From Saprospiraceae bacterium (GTDB taxonomy: Bacteria; Bacteroidota; Bacteroidia; Chitinophagales; Saprospiraceae), in assembly GCA_016717145.1 (NCBI GenBank), contig JADKGD010000021.1, positions 1 through 25,504 of the forward strand: DNA of 25,504 nucleotides. The letters are read 5' to 3'. A model generated the notes under the pieces. That model made no database searches and had not been told where the DNA came from. It saw only the letters and a program-made list of their open reading frames with translations. The first letter of the stretch is position 1. Each line of letters opens with the position of its first letter. Position numbers and translations under genes: made by a program. Of the stretch, positions 1 to 10,678 are shown in pieces.

Positions 1-2483
1 TTTCCACAGAACCTTCAAACGCTATTAGCGAGAGATCAACGGTTAATCTATCACCATGCAAAGCGTTATTTCGTTTTTTATAAATCGCTTCTCGCTGAAT
101 GTTCATCCATCATCGTAGTCCAATAATCGCGCTTTCAGGCACAAAATTATTTTCTTCTACTTTTTTTGCCCTTTCTATTGGTTTGAGAAACCCTTTGTGT
201 TGGATGACTTCCACCGTCTTTATGACCATTTTATCCATAATGCCTGCAATTCTGATTAGAAAGACGCATTAAATTATCTTCCATTGAAACATAAAACTGA
301 GACGATCCGAGGTCTCCCTGTCTTCCTGCCCGGCCTCTTAGCTGTCTGTCAACCCTTCTAGAATCATGGCGTTCTGTAGCAACAATAGCCAATCCGCCCG
401 CCTTTTTTACAAGGTCATTAATCTTTATATCTGTGCCCCTTCCCGCCATATTAGTTGCAATAGTAACATTTCCTGCATGACCTGCTTCTGCCACTATTTC
501 AGCTTCTCTTTGATGTTGTTTTGCATTCAGTACATTATGTTTAATTCCTCTTAAATTAAGCATCCTGCTCAATAAGTCAGGGAATTACACAGACGTAGTA
601 CCAACAAGCACAATTGGTCCAATGGCAGTCAATTTGCCTATATCATCAATAACTGCATTAGAATTTTTCTCTGGCGGTTTGATAAGCAAGTCATCTCTGT
701 CTTCCTCTTACGATTGGTCTGTTTGTTGGAATCATTACAAGCATCTAATTGTGAATTTACACAATTCACTAGTTACTGTTTCAGCGGTACCTGTCATTCA
801 TAGTTTATGATACGTTCTGAAAGTAATTCTGAAGGATTACGGCGTGGCATAATCTCCCCGACATAACTAACTTTGCTTCCAGCGCCTGATGTAACGAATA
901 TCTCTTCCCTCCATCATACGTCCAGTCTGCTCATCGACGATTTTTACTTTGTTCATCAATGACTACGTATTCCTGATCTTATCAAATAGGGTATATGCTT
1001 TTAAAAGCTGACTTGTGGCATGTAACCTTCTTGATTTAACAGAATATTCCTGGATAAGTGTCTCCTTTTCATCTGTAAGTTTTATGACTTCTTTTGTTTC
1101 TCTGCTGGTTAATTCCTGAATTTCCTTTGTTATGTCAGGCAGTACAAACAAATTAGGATCGTTTTCCCCTTTTGACAAATATTCAACTCCCTTTTCAGTG
1201 AGTTCGACAGATCTGTTTTTTTCATCAATATTAAAAAACAAAGGAATATCAGCTTGATTCATGTTTTTACTCTGCTCCTGCATATAGTAATTCTCTGTTT
1301 TCTGGAGGATCACTTTTATGCCATCTTCACTTAAGTATTTTATAAGTGGACGATACTTTGGTAAAGCCCTGTAGGCTCTGAAAAGTGACAATCCACCTTC
1401 ACCTTCATTCACGCCTGTATTACCTTCCTTTATATATTTTTTAGCTTCCGTTAAAAAGTCTGTAGCTAGTTTCGTTGTTCATTAAATAACCTTTCTATTT
1501 TTTGGGTTTAATTCAATATATTCCTGTTCGTCAAGACCCTAGTGGAACAGGACCCAAATGAAGTGGTGTTCTGGCATCATCTATCAATACGGAATCAACC
1601 TCATCTACAATAGCATAATGATGTTTCGTTGCACTAATTCATCAACATCACGTATCATATTGTCTCTAAGATAATCCAAACCAAATTCATTATTTGTACC
1701 ATAGGTAATGTCACATCTATATGCAACAATCCTTTCCGAGAATGAGGTTTGTATTTATCTATACAATCGATTGTCAGCAATAGGAATTGGAATATAGGTC
1801 CTATCCATTCCATCTCTTTTGCTAAATAATCATTTACTGTAATAACATGTACGCCTTCTCCGGATAATCCATTTAAGTAGGCAGGGGGTAGCTACAAGAG
1901 TTTACCTTCGCCGGTAGCCATCTCAGCTATCTTACCTTCATGGAGTACGATGCCTCCTGCGAGTTGGACATCGTAATGAAGCATAATTCCAGGTTACATC
2001 GCCGCCTGCAGCTTTCCAGCTATTTTTCCAAATAGCCTTTTCACCTGTATACTGACATATTCTTTGTTACCGACAGAAGCCTGTCATGATCTGTGGCGGT
2101 AACCTGAAGCTCCGTATTATCTTTAAATCTTCTTGATGTTTCTTTTACAACAGCAAATGCTTCCGGTAAATTAATTTTAGTGCATCTTCCAGATACTTAT
2201 TCCTTTCTTTTTTAATAGCGTCAATTTCCATTATAGAAAACTTCCTTTTGTATGAAATCAGGCTCAGCATTCCGCTTTCTCATTCAGCGCTTGAATATCA
2301 CTATCAATATCTTTTAAACTTTCTTTAATTCTTTCTCTGAATTCAGGGTTTTATTTCGTAATTGATCATTTGGAAGTGATTGATATTCATCATAATATTG
2401 ATTAATCCTACTACGACCTCTGAATATCCTTTAACATCGCGATCATATTTAGAGCCAAATATATTTTTTATAAAATTGAACAT
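1..2483 (-). CDS. secA: Protein translocase ATPase SecA, partial and frameshifted
   Basis: SecA is the cytoplasmic motor that pushes unfolded preproteins through SecYEG using ATP. The start ATG is at 2483 and opens with MFNFIKNIFGSKYDRDVKGY, a typical Bacteroidota SecA N-terminus. Conserved pieces follow in shifting frames: YYDEYQSLPNDQLRN near 2400; the Walker A segment MATGEGKT at 1901-1921; VITVNDYLAKRDG; the DEAD-type motif DEVD at 1594-1605; the preprotein cross-linking region at 963-1412; and the helicase segment ATNMAGRGTDI...HDSRRVDRQLRGRAGRQG at 231-572. The C-terminal wing runs off position 1. At least seven frame changes separate these pieces, yet protein conservation continues across each, so I read them as sequence errors in an essential gene and not as decay. 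Its product would export the many signal-peptide proteins encoded nearby. Confidence 0.93.
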
Positions 2484-2539
2484 TGAATTTATTTTTTATC
2501 AGGGTATACTTAAACACAGATGCTATTATAACGCGTGTG

Positions 2540-2547
2540 CAAAGATA
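2540..2547 (-). promoter_or_regulatory. Candidate -7 promoter element upstream of secA
   Basis: On the minus strand this reads TATCTTTG, matching the Bacteroidota sigma consensus TAnnTTTG. It would start transcription near 2533, giving a leader of about 50 nt before the secA ATG at 2483. A TTG that could serve as the -33 element lies about 25 nt upstream, slightly farther than usual. The rest of the 2484-2822 gap is AT-rich and shows no other feature. Confidence 0.45.
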
Positions 2548-2822
2548 TTAAATATATTATTAATGACTATCTCAAAACTATACCAATAGAAATATATTGT
2601 CATTTTGGCACATTGAAGTGGTCATATGGCATTTTTGGCAGATTATAATTATAATTTTCATTAAGATCGGCGGCTGCGTTTCACGTAAAAGAAGGGTCCT
2701 ATTTAGTTGACAATAGGTATTTAAGTTAATAAATCTTCACATATGTTTAATTTCATATTTGTTTTAATAAAGTAAATTTAAAAAAATTATCCTTTAAAGT
2801 AAGGCGTTTACATGTTTTTATG

Positions 2823-4074
2823 TCAAATATTAAAAATTATAAAAACCATATATTCAACAAAATACTACCCAAAGATTTTCATAATATCCTTTATAACTGT
2901 AATTTATGTATGTCATTAAAATTAAATATGACCATGCTATGGCATATTTTCTGTTATCAAACACTGTAAAAAAGATTAGGTGGTGATGTACCATGGATGA
3001 ATTGTAGTCGCAAAGAGGTAAAATGGTCCATACTGTCAGACTGTATTGTAAAAAATCATGAAGATAAAAAGTATGTTTTTCTAGACTTATAAATATTGAA
3101 TAATATGGTGATCAAAGCCAGTAATGGGCCATATATTTAATCAGATTGTACCACTGATCTGTGCGCCTATATACCTCAGCGTGTAATATAAGCTTGCATT
3201 AAATTCAAATTTTCGAAGTATAAATCCACACTATTAAGGAAGGATGATATCTGCACTCCGCCCGCAACGGGTATAAAAATGATGATCAGTGATGTACCAA
3301 GAACGCTAAAAAATATAACCCATTCTTTTCCTTTAACCTATACCAAAAATAGGTAAAATCATTAATGGCAATAGCTTAATACCAATACCCAGCCATAAAT
3401 AATGCCCATGAATTATTTTTTTTGTAAAAAATATAATAAATTGAAAATGTTTAAACGGCAATCATTACCACTTCAAAGTGTAAGTTACCCGCCCTTCCAG
3501 TATTACAAGCGGATTGATAAAATAAAGCATCGACCATCGTTGTTCTATTTTTAGCAATGTCAATAATTTAACCATATACCATAACCTATAATCTCCGTAA
3601 GAGAAAAAAGTGATTTCATTGCCACAGCTGTGTGCAAAGATTTTCGGTTAGTGCACTGATAGAATAATACAACTGACTTAGTGGCGGATATATGGTGAAA
3701 TACTCCTTAGAATTGAGTTTAAGGAATATTTCATTGGTTAATCCTGGAATATTTTGACCTACTATTTCACTTGGTAAAATGCCGTAGGGATTTATGCCAT
3801 TTACAGTTAGGCTGCCATCCCAAAAAAATCGGTAAATGTCAACTGATAAATTTGGAAAAACCGGGATTAAACTAATCCTTACAAGGATGCCAAGTAATAT
3901 TTGATATTTTAAGCTTATTTTTGTCTTAAATATTATAAGTAAATATGCCCCAAATACTAGAGAATAACAAGGAAAAAGACCTACAAAGTCCTTTTGTCCA
4001 AATGATATTGACATCCATAAAACTGTAATTACATATATTGGTAAAAGAAAGTAAGGTTGTTTCGAAAACTTCAT
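2823..4074 (-). CDS. Multi-membrane glycosyltransferase, GT87/mannosyltransferase-like, frameshifted
   Basis: Polytopic inner-membrane glycosyltransferase of the type that uses a polyprenyl-phosphate sugar donor. The ATG at 4074 lies 4 nt after the stop of the preceding GT2 gene. The first ~150 codons are open: hydrophobic helices, then VDIYRFFWDGSLTVNGINPY with the acidic loop residue expected of GT-C folds, and FTIYPPLSQ. Below 3616 the frame breaks several times, but family landmarks continue: FINPLVILEG, LHFEVVMI, and near the end ATTIHPWY and YENLWVVF. The last readable frame stops at 2823, giving roughly 417 residues, normal for this family. It is the third gene of a tight operon with two GT2 transferases, so it probably completes a cell-surface glycan or glycolipid. 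The exact sugar and acceptor cannot be told. Frame breaks are probably sequence errors. Confidence 0.7.
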
Positions 4075-4078
4075 TTTT

Positions 4079-5559
4079 TCACTTTGAATATTTACTTTGA
4101 AGCGCATAAACAAACAATATAAGATATCCCATAGCTAACAACAGATGCATGGCAAAAAATTGAGGCATATTATACAGCCAGCCAAGATAAATTGCTGTAA
4201 AAAAATAAATGCTTAATAAGCCTTCACAAATAGAAACCCAGTCCAGTTTTTTGGTGATATAAACTGTTTTAATGATCGAATTCGAACGTTTTTTTATGCC
4301 AAATTTTGGCGTTCGGACAAATGATGATTTTTTTCCTATAAAGCCTTGAAATACAGCCAAAGAGTTGTGAAAAGCCAGGCCCATAGATAAAGCAAGAAAG
4401 ACAGGAAACAAGAAGGTAAACTTAAATACCTTTGATCTTATTTTCACGCGGCCAGGCCACTCCTACGTTTGCGACATAATAAACAAGTATTATTGATAAT
4501 AAGGATATTAAAAAAAAGTGAAAACTTGTATGTATCGATTCCAATGGGTTAAGAAAAAGAGTAATGGAACACTGAAGATACCAAGTATAAATACAAAAAC
4601 GAAAATAGAGCTGGACAATAAATGCACAGTTGCCTGAACCTTTCTACAAGCTGATTTTCGAATCCCATACACGAGGTAACATTTTTTTGGCAGTCTCGGC
4701 TCCACCTTTCATCCATCTGAATTGTTGGGATTTAAGACCGTTGATTTCAGCAGGCAATTCTGCCGGTGCCGTAACATGCTCCAGATATTTGATATGCCAA
4801 CCTTTCATTTGTGCCCTGTAACTAAGGTCCAGATCTTCGGTTAACGTGTCAGCTTCCCAGCCTCCTGCATCAATAATGCAAGAGGAACGCCATATACCTG
4901 CAGTTCCGTTAAACTGAAGCATATAGCCTGCCTGATAACGTCCTTTTTGTTCAACTGTAAAATGTACATTTAACTGAAACGCCTGCAGTTCAGTAAGTAA
5001 AGAGTAGCTTTGATTGATGTGCTCCCATCTGGTCTGGACTACACCTATCTTTGGATCATCAAATGATGGAAGTGTCAATCTTAGAAAATTGGGTCTGGGC
5101 AGAAAATCTGCATCAAAAATTGCTATAAACTCTCCTTTAGCCATTTTCATACCATCTTTAAGTGCTCCGGCTTTAAACCCTGTTCTTTCATGCCGGTTAA
5201 AGTAGTCAATATTGTAACCGGATTTTTTATAATAACTTACTTTTTTCTGTACGATCGTTTTTGTCTCGTCTGTTGAATCATCGAGTATATGAATTTCCAT
5301 TCTATCTTTCGGGTAGTCCAATTTTATTATATTGTCAATCAATCTTTCAATTACATATTTTTCGTTATATACAGGTAATTGTATGGTGACAACTGAAGTA
5401 TTTTTCAGAATCTATATTTCGCTTATGTATGACTCGAGGACTAGTTTTTGTATTTAAATATCTAAACAATAAATGCAACTGCATAAGACAAAATAAAGTG
5501 ACATAAGTCAAAGCAACAATATAAATTGTTAAAAAACCATAACCCACTATTTCCAACAT
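4079..5559 (-). CDS. Processive GT2 glycosyltransferase (cellulose synthase-like), frameshifted
   Basis: Membrane-bound family 2 glycosyltransferase that would transfer sugar from a nucleotide donor on the cytoplasmic face. The N-terminal helix (IVGYGFLTIYIVALTYVTLF) anchors it. After a frame change near 5400 the catalytic domain carries TIQLPVYNE, the nucleotide-binding ILDDSTDET, the metal-binding DAD in IFDADFLPRPNF, the catalytic ED in TEDLDLSYRAQMKGW and the QQFRW motif, the full D,D,D,QxxRW set of processive GT2 enzymes. Membrane helices follow, with frame changes around 4690 and 4450-4510, and the C-terminal part LAFHNSLAVFQGFIGKKSSF...FVRTPKF is typical of Bacteroidota members. Total length is about 493 codons. 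It starts 2 nt after the upstream GT2 gene and ends 4 nt before the GT87-like gene, so the three are co-transcribed. Confidence 0.85.
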
Positions 5560-5561
5560 AT

Positions 5562-6251
5562 TTATATCAGTTTAAATATTGTCCATAAAATTTTATGGCC
5601 TGCCAGAATAGTACCTTTGATGGTTCCGGATACTTTGGATTTACCAATACGTTTTCGATATCTAACCGTTATTTCTGCTGTCTGCATATGCATTTTAGCC
5701 GCCTTGACTTGCATTTCTACTGTCCAGCCAAAAGTTTTGTCACTCATTTGCATTTCCATCAATTTTATATACTTTATTGCCCTGAACGGTCCCAAATCTG
5801 TAAAATTGTAGTTGTATATACATTTAATCAGTAATGTTGCCAACCAGTTTCCAAATATTTGTTGGGGCATCATTGCGCCTGCCTCCAAAGTTCCCAATGC
5901 CCTTGATCCAATTACCATATCATTATTGTCGAGGATAATTTTGTCAACCAATTCAGTCATGTCTTCCGGGTAATCAGAGTAATCCCCATCTAAAAATACA
6001 ATAATATCCGGTTTTTTATCAAGGTGACTGACATAGTCCATTCCTTTCAAACAAGCATTGCCATATCCTTTGATAGGCTCAAAAACTACAATAGCTCCAT
6101 TTTTTTCTGCAACCTGACCAGTATTGTCAGAACTTCCATTATTACAAACTATGATATTCCGCACTAAGTCTTTCGGAATTTCAGATATTACTTTTTGAAT
6201 GGAATCTTCCTCATTAAATACTGGAATGATTATATCAATAACTGGCTTCAA
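5562..6251 (-). CDS. GT2 glycosyltransferase, DPM1/GtrB-like catalytic domain
   Basis: A 229-residue soluble family 2 glycosyltransferase, intact. The N-terminus VIDIIIPVFNEEDSIQKVI is the GT-A nucleotide-binding strand. The metal-binding acidic motif is in IIVFLDGDYSDYPEDM (about residues 84-99), followed by GSRALGTLEAGAMMPQQIFG, TDLGPFRAI and GWTVEMQVKA, all typical of polyprenyl-phosphate sugar synthases and related enzymes. It lacks the C-terminal membrane helices of GtrB, so it probably acts at the membrane surface or supplies a lipid-linked sugar to its operon partners. The open frame begins with TTG at 6251, directly before KPVIDIII. An ATG pair 11 to 14 nt upstream is in another frame, so either TTG is used or one base is missing. 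First gene of the operon that continues to 2823. Confidence 0.85.
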   Translation of the reverse strand: MKPVIDIIIPVFNEEDSIQKVISEIPKDLVRNIIVCNNGSSDNTGQVAEKNGAIVVFEPIKGYGNACLKGMDYVSHLDKKPDIIVFLDGDYSDYPEDMTELVDKIILDNNDMVIGSRALGTLEAGAMMPQQIFGNWLATLLIKCIYNYNFTDLGPFRAIKYIKLMEMQMSDKTFGWTVEMQVKAAKMHMQTAEITVRYRKRIGKSKVSGTIKGTILAGHKILWTIFKLI

Positions 6252-6413
6252 TATGTCATCATTTTATTAATGGGGTAAATATAGTACTTTTGTCCCGTGA
6301 TAACATTATAGAATGACTATTGGTGTATATCATCAAATAAAAATTTTAGTATATATGGAATAATTCTTTTGTTGCTTCGTTTTAGGTTTATTGTTAATAG
6401 AAAATATCATTTA

Positions 6414-7881
6414 ATGTTAGGACGAATATGTTCTTTTACCTTTGTTATATTAATTTTTGTTGTAATTTCTTGTCAGAGGGATGGTTACTATGAAGGAAAT
6501 GATGTTCAACTTACATTTTCTAACGATACTTTGCGGTTTGATACAGTTTTTTACATCATTAGGGTCATCCACAAGATTTATCAAGATTTTTAACCCTAAG
6601 TCAGAACCAATTCTAATCAATGTTACCTTAAAAAATCAGAACAATTCTTTTTTCAGAATCAATGCAGATGGGATAAAAGGGCCAATAATTGAAGATTTGG
6701 AAATAAATGCAAAAGACAGTATCTATATCTTTGTTGAAGTTACCATTGATCCTAATCTGCCACTAAATGTATCTCCTTTTATCATTGAAGATCAAATTGA
6801 GGTGTCTGTAAACGGTAATATAGCAATAGCTTATCTGGAAGCTTGGGGGCAAAATGCAAATTACATACCGTCCAATAGAAGCGGTGGTACAAGCTCGATC
6901 CTAAAAGCAAATTTTGCAGAAGTAATATGGGACGATCCTAAGCCTTAGGTCATTTATGGTATTTTGTATGTAGATAGCTGTACACTAGTGCTTCGGCAGG
7001 TGCCAGGATTTACGTACATGGTGGGGTAGTGAGAAATGAGAATTCTATTTATAATGATGGCTTATTGGTATTCTTGAAAAATGGCAAATTGAAAAGCCTT
7101 GGTAACGTGGATAAACCGGTAATATTTCAAGGTGACAGACTTGAGGAAGAATACAAAGATGTAAAATCTCAATGGGTAGGCTTATTATTCTGGCAGGAAT
7201 CTAAAAACAATGTATTGGAACACACTACTATTAAAAATTCAATCATCGGTTTGAGGGCTGATTCGCTTGCTGATGTAAAATTGTTCGGGTGTCAGATAAG
7301 TAACACAGGTAGCGGGTATAATAGGAAGACATGCCAGTATACATGGAGAAAATTGTTTGCTTTTTAATAATGGTTCATATGGTATGCAGCTAACTTATGG
7401 GGCAATTATTTGTTTAACTATTGTACTGTAGGAAGCTAAGTGAAGGTCAGGATGAAGCAGTCATACTTACGGATTTTTATTGTGAAGATATCCTTTGTTG
7501 TAGTCTGAATGGGTGCCTTAAACTAAATAAATTAAATGCTACTTTCAATAACTGCATTTTTTCAGGGTCAGGTTTTGATGAGGTTGGCATAAGCCAAGCT
7601 AACGAAAATGATAATGATTTTAATTATTTATTTAACAACTGTGCCTTTCGGGTAAACGATCTGGTCGATCCTAAAAACACACCAGATTTTTTGATCATTG
7701 AGATAATTGTATCAATATAAAATCTAATGACAAACTATTTTTATCTGTAAGCAAAGATAATTATCAGTTGGATACTATGTCTGTCGTTTTGGGTAAAGGT
7801 AAATTTTTGTCTAATGTTCTTAAAGACATCCTTGGTAAAACTAGAAAGCCAGTCCCTGATATTGGTTGTTTTGAGTTTTAA
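6414..7881 (+). CDS. Surface lipoprotein with beta-helix-like C-terminal region, frameshifted
   Basis: Predicted outer-surface lipoprotein of unknown function. The ATG at 6414 gives LGRICSFTFVILIFVVISCQ, a signal peptide ending in a lipobox with Cys, and is preferred over a TTG 45 nt upstream. The mature part begins GYYEGNDVQLTFSNDTLRFDTVF and continues in another frame with SLGSSTRFIKIFNPKSEPI, an immunoglobulin-like segment. After shifts near 6950, 7320-7440 and 7690 come short repeated strands (NNVLEHTTIKNSIIGLRADSLADVKLFGCQISNTG, FNNCIFSGSGF, LFNNCAFR) resembling a right-handed parallel beta-helix, ending in KPVPDIGCFEF. Total is about 489 codons. Similar architecture is common in Bacteroidota lipoproteins annotated only as hypothetical or beta-helix proteins. 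Transcribed divergently from the glycosyltransferase operon. The breaks are probably sequence errors. Confidence 0.75.
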
Positions 7882-8005
7882 TAATTTTATATCACTTTTA
7901 TATTCACAATGAATTTGATCTTAGAACTTGAGATTGAAAAATGGTGAATATCACATAATCCTATCTTACCTAACTAATCTTTCTTGTCCCAGATATTGTT
8001 TAGAC

Positions 8006-8688
8006 ATGAAACTCATATCAGATAAAATTCTTGACTTTTATAGTGACCTTAAATTTGCGGGTAAACTACCTGCAGATATAGTTAATGAATCCATATTATG
8101 AAAGTGAAGAAATAAAAGTTTTATGCCATATTTTACCATAAGTACTATAATGATAATAATCCTCGTCGGTTAATTCTGGGTATTAATCCGCAGACTTGGG
8201 GCAGGATCAACAGGATTCCTTTCACCGATACAAAACGACTCAATGCCGATTGTGGTATTTTATTTTCAGGTTTCGTAACGCATGAACCATCATCGGTTTT
8301 TATTTATGAGATGATAAAAGCATATGGAGGAACTGAATTGTTTTATGGCAAATTTTTTATTTCGTCAGTTTGTCCTTTAGGATTTGTAAAGACCAATAAC
8401 AATCATAAAGTAGTAAATTATAATTATTATGACGCTATAGATTTACAAATGGCTATGGAAGATTTTATTGTAAACAGCATCAGGAAACAAATAGCATTAT
8501 GTGGAATGCATGACATTTGTTATTGTTTGGGGACTGGTAAGAATTATGCCCATCTAAACAAGTTGAATAAGACATATAGTTTTTTTGAGCGCGTCATTCC
8601 ATTAGAGCATCCCAGGTACATTATGCAATATAAATCAAGATCCAAAAGCTTTTTTATTGATCAATATCTTAAGGCATTTAATATATAA
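8006..8688 (+). CDS. Uracil-DNA glycosylase family protein (SMUG1/DUF4918-like), frameshifted
   Basis: Likely a DNA repair glycosylase that removes uracil or a damaged base. The ATG at 8006 gives MKLISDKILDFYSDLKFAGKLPADI. The frame then shifts near 8090 and again near 8190-8220, where the reconstructed active-site loop reads GINPGRLGAGSTGIPFTDTKRL, the water-activating GINPG loop of this family. The rest is open from 8311: FFISSVCPLGF, ICYCLGTGKNYAHLNKLN and the C-terminal EHPRYIMQYKSR, whose HPR stretch corresponds to the second active-site loop. The total of about 227 codons fits the family. Two bases seem lost in the CCGGGC of the first loop and one in GGAATT, consistent with sequencing error. 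Downstream of the lipoprotein gene and closed by the terminator at 8801-8839. Confidence 0.78.
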
Positions 8689-8800
8689 TTGTAAAATATC
8701 TTAAATCAAAACTTAATCTAGGTATCAGATATGAGGTTCTTTTTGGAAGATTTCTATTCTTAAGCGCAGAATAAATGTAGAATTCATACTTTATAATATA

Positions 8801-8839
8801 AAAAAAGTCCTTCCTGGAAAACCAAGAAGGACCTTTTTT
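8801..8839. terminator. Bidirectional rho-independent terminator
   Basis: A run of six A, the stem GTCCTTC (8807-8813) with GAAGGAC (8826-8832), inner TGG/CCA pairs around an AAAA loop, then six T. It lies between the ends of two convergent genes (8688 on plus, 8857 on minus) and has flanking A and T runs, so it can terminate transcription from both sides. Confidence 0.85.
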
Positions 8840-8856
8840 ATGTAATCAATAATTGA

Positions 8857-9402
8857 TTATTTCTTAGCTACCATTTCGTAAGCTGATTTAAGCATACCAA
8901 GTGCTGAGTCAGCAGCAGTTTTAACTTCAGCTTGCTTTGCAGTCCATGCAGTTACTTTCTCAGTTCCTTGAGTAACAAGACCAGAAAGTTCAGCTATTTG
9001 TGCAGCAACATCTCCTTCGATTTTACCAGCAGCAAGACCATCTTTAAGTGCAGTTACACCAGCAGCCTTTTCAGTCCACATAGTAACGAAATCATTTAAT
9101 TCAGTTTGGATTGGTGCATAAGCATCAACAGTTGCAGCTTTGTAAGCAGCAGTTGCTTCAGCATACTTAGCAGCCATATCAGGTTTAAGAGCTTTAACAG
9201 CATCTTCAGATAATGTCATTGCAGCAGCTGCTTCAGTGTAACCTGTCACATCTTTGGTAAGACCTTCTGAAAATCCAGTTACAGCTGCAGTTGCAGCATC
9301 CCAGTTAGTTCCTAATTCTTCGATTGCAGCTTTGTGAGCATCAACACCAGACTTACATGAAAATAAAAATAACGGTAGAGCAAATAATAACAACTTCTTC
9401 AT
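8857..9402 (-). CDS. Small alanine-rich helical lipoprotein
   Basis: A 181-residue protein, fully open. The signal peptide MKKLLLFALPLFLFSC ends in a lipobox Cys at residue 16, so the product is probably a membrane-anchored lipoprotein. The mature part is very rich in Ala with regularly spaced Thr, Glu and Lys (for example KYAEATAAYKAATVDAYAPI and TEKAAGVTALKDGLAAG) and looks almost entirely helical, possibly coiled coil. Trp recurs in NWDAATAAV, MWTEKAAG and AWTAKQAEV, suggesting three degenerate repeats. Codon choice is narrow (Ala nearly all GCA or GCT), and a good -7 element and a strong shared terminator flank it, which points to an abundant transcript. No known family is recognised; a structural role analogous to small abundant envelope lipoproteins is only an inference. 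Confidence 0.85.
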   Translation of the reverse strand: MKKLLLFALPLFLFSCKSGVDAHKAAIEELGTNWDAATAAVTGFSEGLTKDVTGYTEAAAAMTLSEDAVKALKPDMAAKYAEATAAYKAATVDAYAPIQTELNDFVTMWTEKAAGVTALKDGLAAGKIEGDVAAQIAELSGLVTQGTEKVTAWTAKQAEVKTAADSALGMLKSAYEMVAKK

Positions 9403-9433
9403 TCTTTTTAATTTTTAGATTTGAATAATGATG

Positions 9434-9441
9434 CAAAGGTA
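9434..9441 (-). promoter_or_regulatory. -7 promoter element of the Ala-rich lipoprotein
   Basis: The minus strand reads TACCTTTG, an exact TAnnTTTG match, placing the transcription start near 9427 and giving a leader of about 25 nt before the ATG at 9402. No clear -33 TTTG at normal spacing. The leader is A-rich, as is common upstream of highly translated Bacteroidota genes. Confidence 0.55.
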
Positions 9442-9695
9442 TATCTGATCAAAATATAGTGTTAGTTTTTTTACGTTTATTTTTTTTATCAAATTTAGTA
9501 AAAAATATCTAAATTAATGACAATCAGTAGTATATGTATTAGAAAATACACTATTAGAGCATTGTTAACAATCTTTAACATCGCATATAATAAAATTAAA
9601 TGCAGGTAAGGGGCACTATTTCCAACTTTAGCCACAAAACGAAAATATTTATCTGATTTTTCATCTCTATAGAAGGTGAATTTTGTTTAAAAAAC

Positions 9696-9703
9696 TAACT
9701 TTG
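9696..9703 (+). promoter_or_regulatory. -7 promoter element of the nucleotidyltransferase gene
   Basis: The plus strand reads TAACTTTG, matching TAnnTTTG, about 50 nt before the ATG at 9754. Together with the element at 9434-9441 it makes the 9403-9753 gap a divergent promoter region; the AT-rich remainder shows nothing else. Confidence 0.5.
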
Positions 9704-9753
9704 CTATCGTTTAATACAAAAATTATCTAAAAACTAAAAACAGACTCTTAATA

Positions 9754-10658
9754 ATGAAGCCTACATTATTGATCCTCGCAGCAGGAATGGGAAGCAGATA
9801 CGGGAAATTGAAACAAATGGATTCTTTTGGACCCAATGGAGAAACTATTATTGAATATTCAATTTACGATGCCATCAATGCAGGATTTGGAAAAATCGTC
9901 TTTATCGTCAGACAATCATTTAAGGATGAGTTTGAACAATACTTCAGAAATAGGTTAGCAGGCAGGATTGAAATGGAATTTGTAGCACAGGAATTGGATA
10001 TTGTGCCTGGAGGAAGCACATTTAACGAGGAACGACAAAAACCTTGGGGCACTGCCCATGCTATATGGGTTGCCAAACATGTTATAAATGAACCTTTTGG
10101 GGTTATAAACGCAGATGATTATTATGGAGTAGCCTCATACAAACAACTTGCAGATTTTTATCTTCCAGTAAAGATGGAATGTCTGATTATTCAGTTTTTG
10201 CCTATTTCCTGCGAAATACACTTTCTGAACATGGCACCGTAAACAGAGGCGTTTGTTCCAAAGACAGTGAAGGCAATTTAAGAAAAGTTGTAGAATGTAT
10301 TAAGATAAAGAGAGATGAAGATGGTTGTATTCGTTTTCCAACTGAAAATGGCTTTCAAACCTTAAGCGAAAAATACATTGGTATCTATGAATATGTGGGG
10401 CTTTTTGCCTCTTATTTTGATCATTGCCAAAAACTATTTATTAATTTTCTAAAGGATGAGGGCGAAAAATTGACATCCGAGTTTTATATACCTTCAGTTA
10501 TTGATGACCTGATAAAAAATGATATTTTAAATGTAAAAGTTATTGAAACAGAATCAGATTGGTTTGGCGTAACTTATCAGGAAGATAAACCTTTTGTCAT
10601 GGAAAAAATATCAGAACTGATTTCAAATGGCATTTACCCTTCAAATCTTTGGGCTTAG
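9754..10658 (+). CDS. Sugar-phosphate nucleotidyltransferase, one frameshift
   Basis: Nucleotidyltransferase (NTP_transferase superfamily) expected to activate a sugar phosphate with NTP. The N-terminus LLILAAGMGSRYGKLKQMDS holds the GxGxR...K pyrophosphorylase signature, followed by FGPNGETIIEYSIYDAINAG, PGGSTFNEERQKPWGTAHAI and the metal-binding NADDYYG (about residues 119-125). The frame changes near 10175-10180: the first part ends out of frame and MSDYSVFAYFLRNTLSEHGTV continues the same fold, then GCIRFPTENG, YIGIYEYVGLFASYFDH and ESDWFGVTYQEDKPFVMEKI to the stop at 10658. The reconstructed length of about 301 residues is typical for Bacteroidota homologues. The substrate cannot be assigned. 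It converges with the TfoX-like gene, the two stops being 20 nt apart. Confidence 0.87.
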
Positions 10659-10678
10659 TTAATCTTGAATAGCATGTA

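Noticed and set aside
1..2483. secA as a true pseudogene
   Set aside because: Essential gene, motifs intact between the shifts, and neighbouring unrelated genes show the same kind of break; sequence error is simpler.
4270..4290. GATCGAATTCGAACG resembling a tRNA T-loop
   Set aside because: It lies inside the processive GT2 gene with no cloverleaf around it; no tRNA was found anywhere in the window.
5595..5834. Plus-strand open frames within the GT2 gene
   Set aside because: Antisense shadows of a well-supported coding region.
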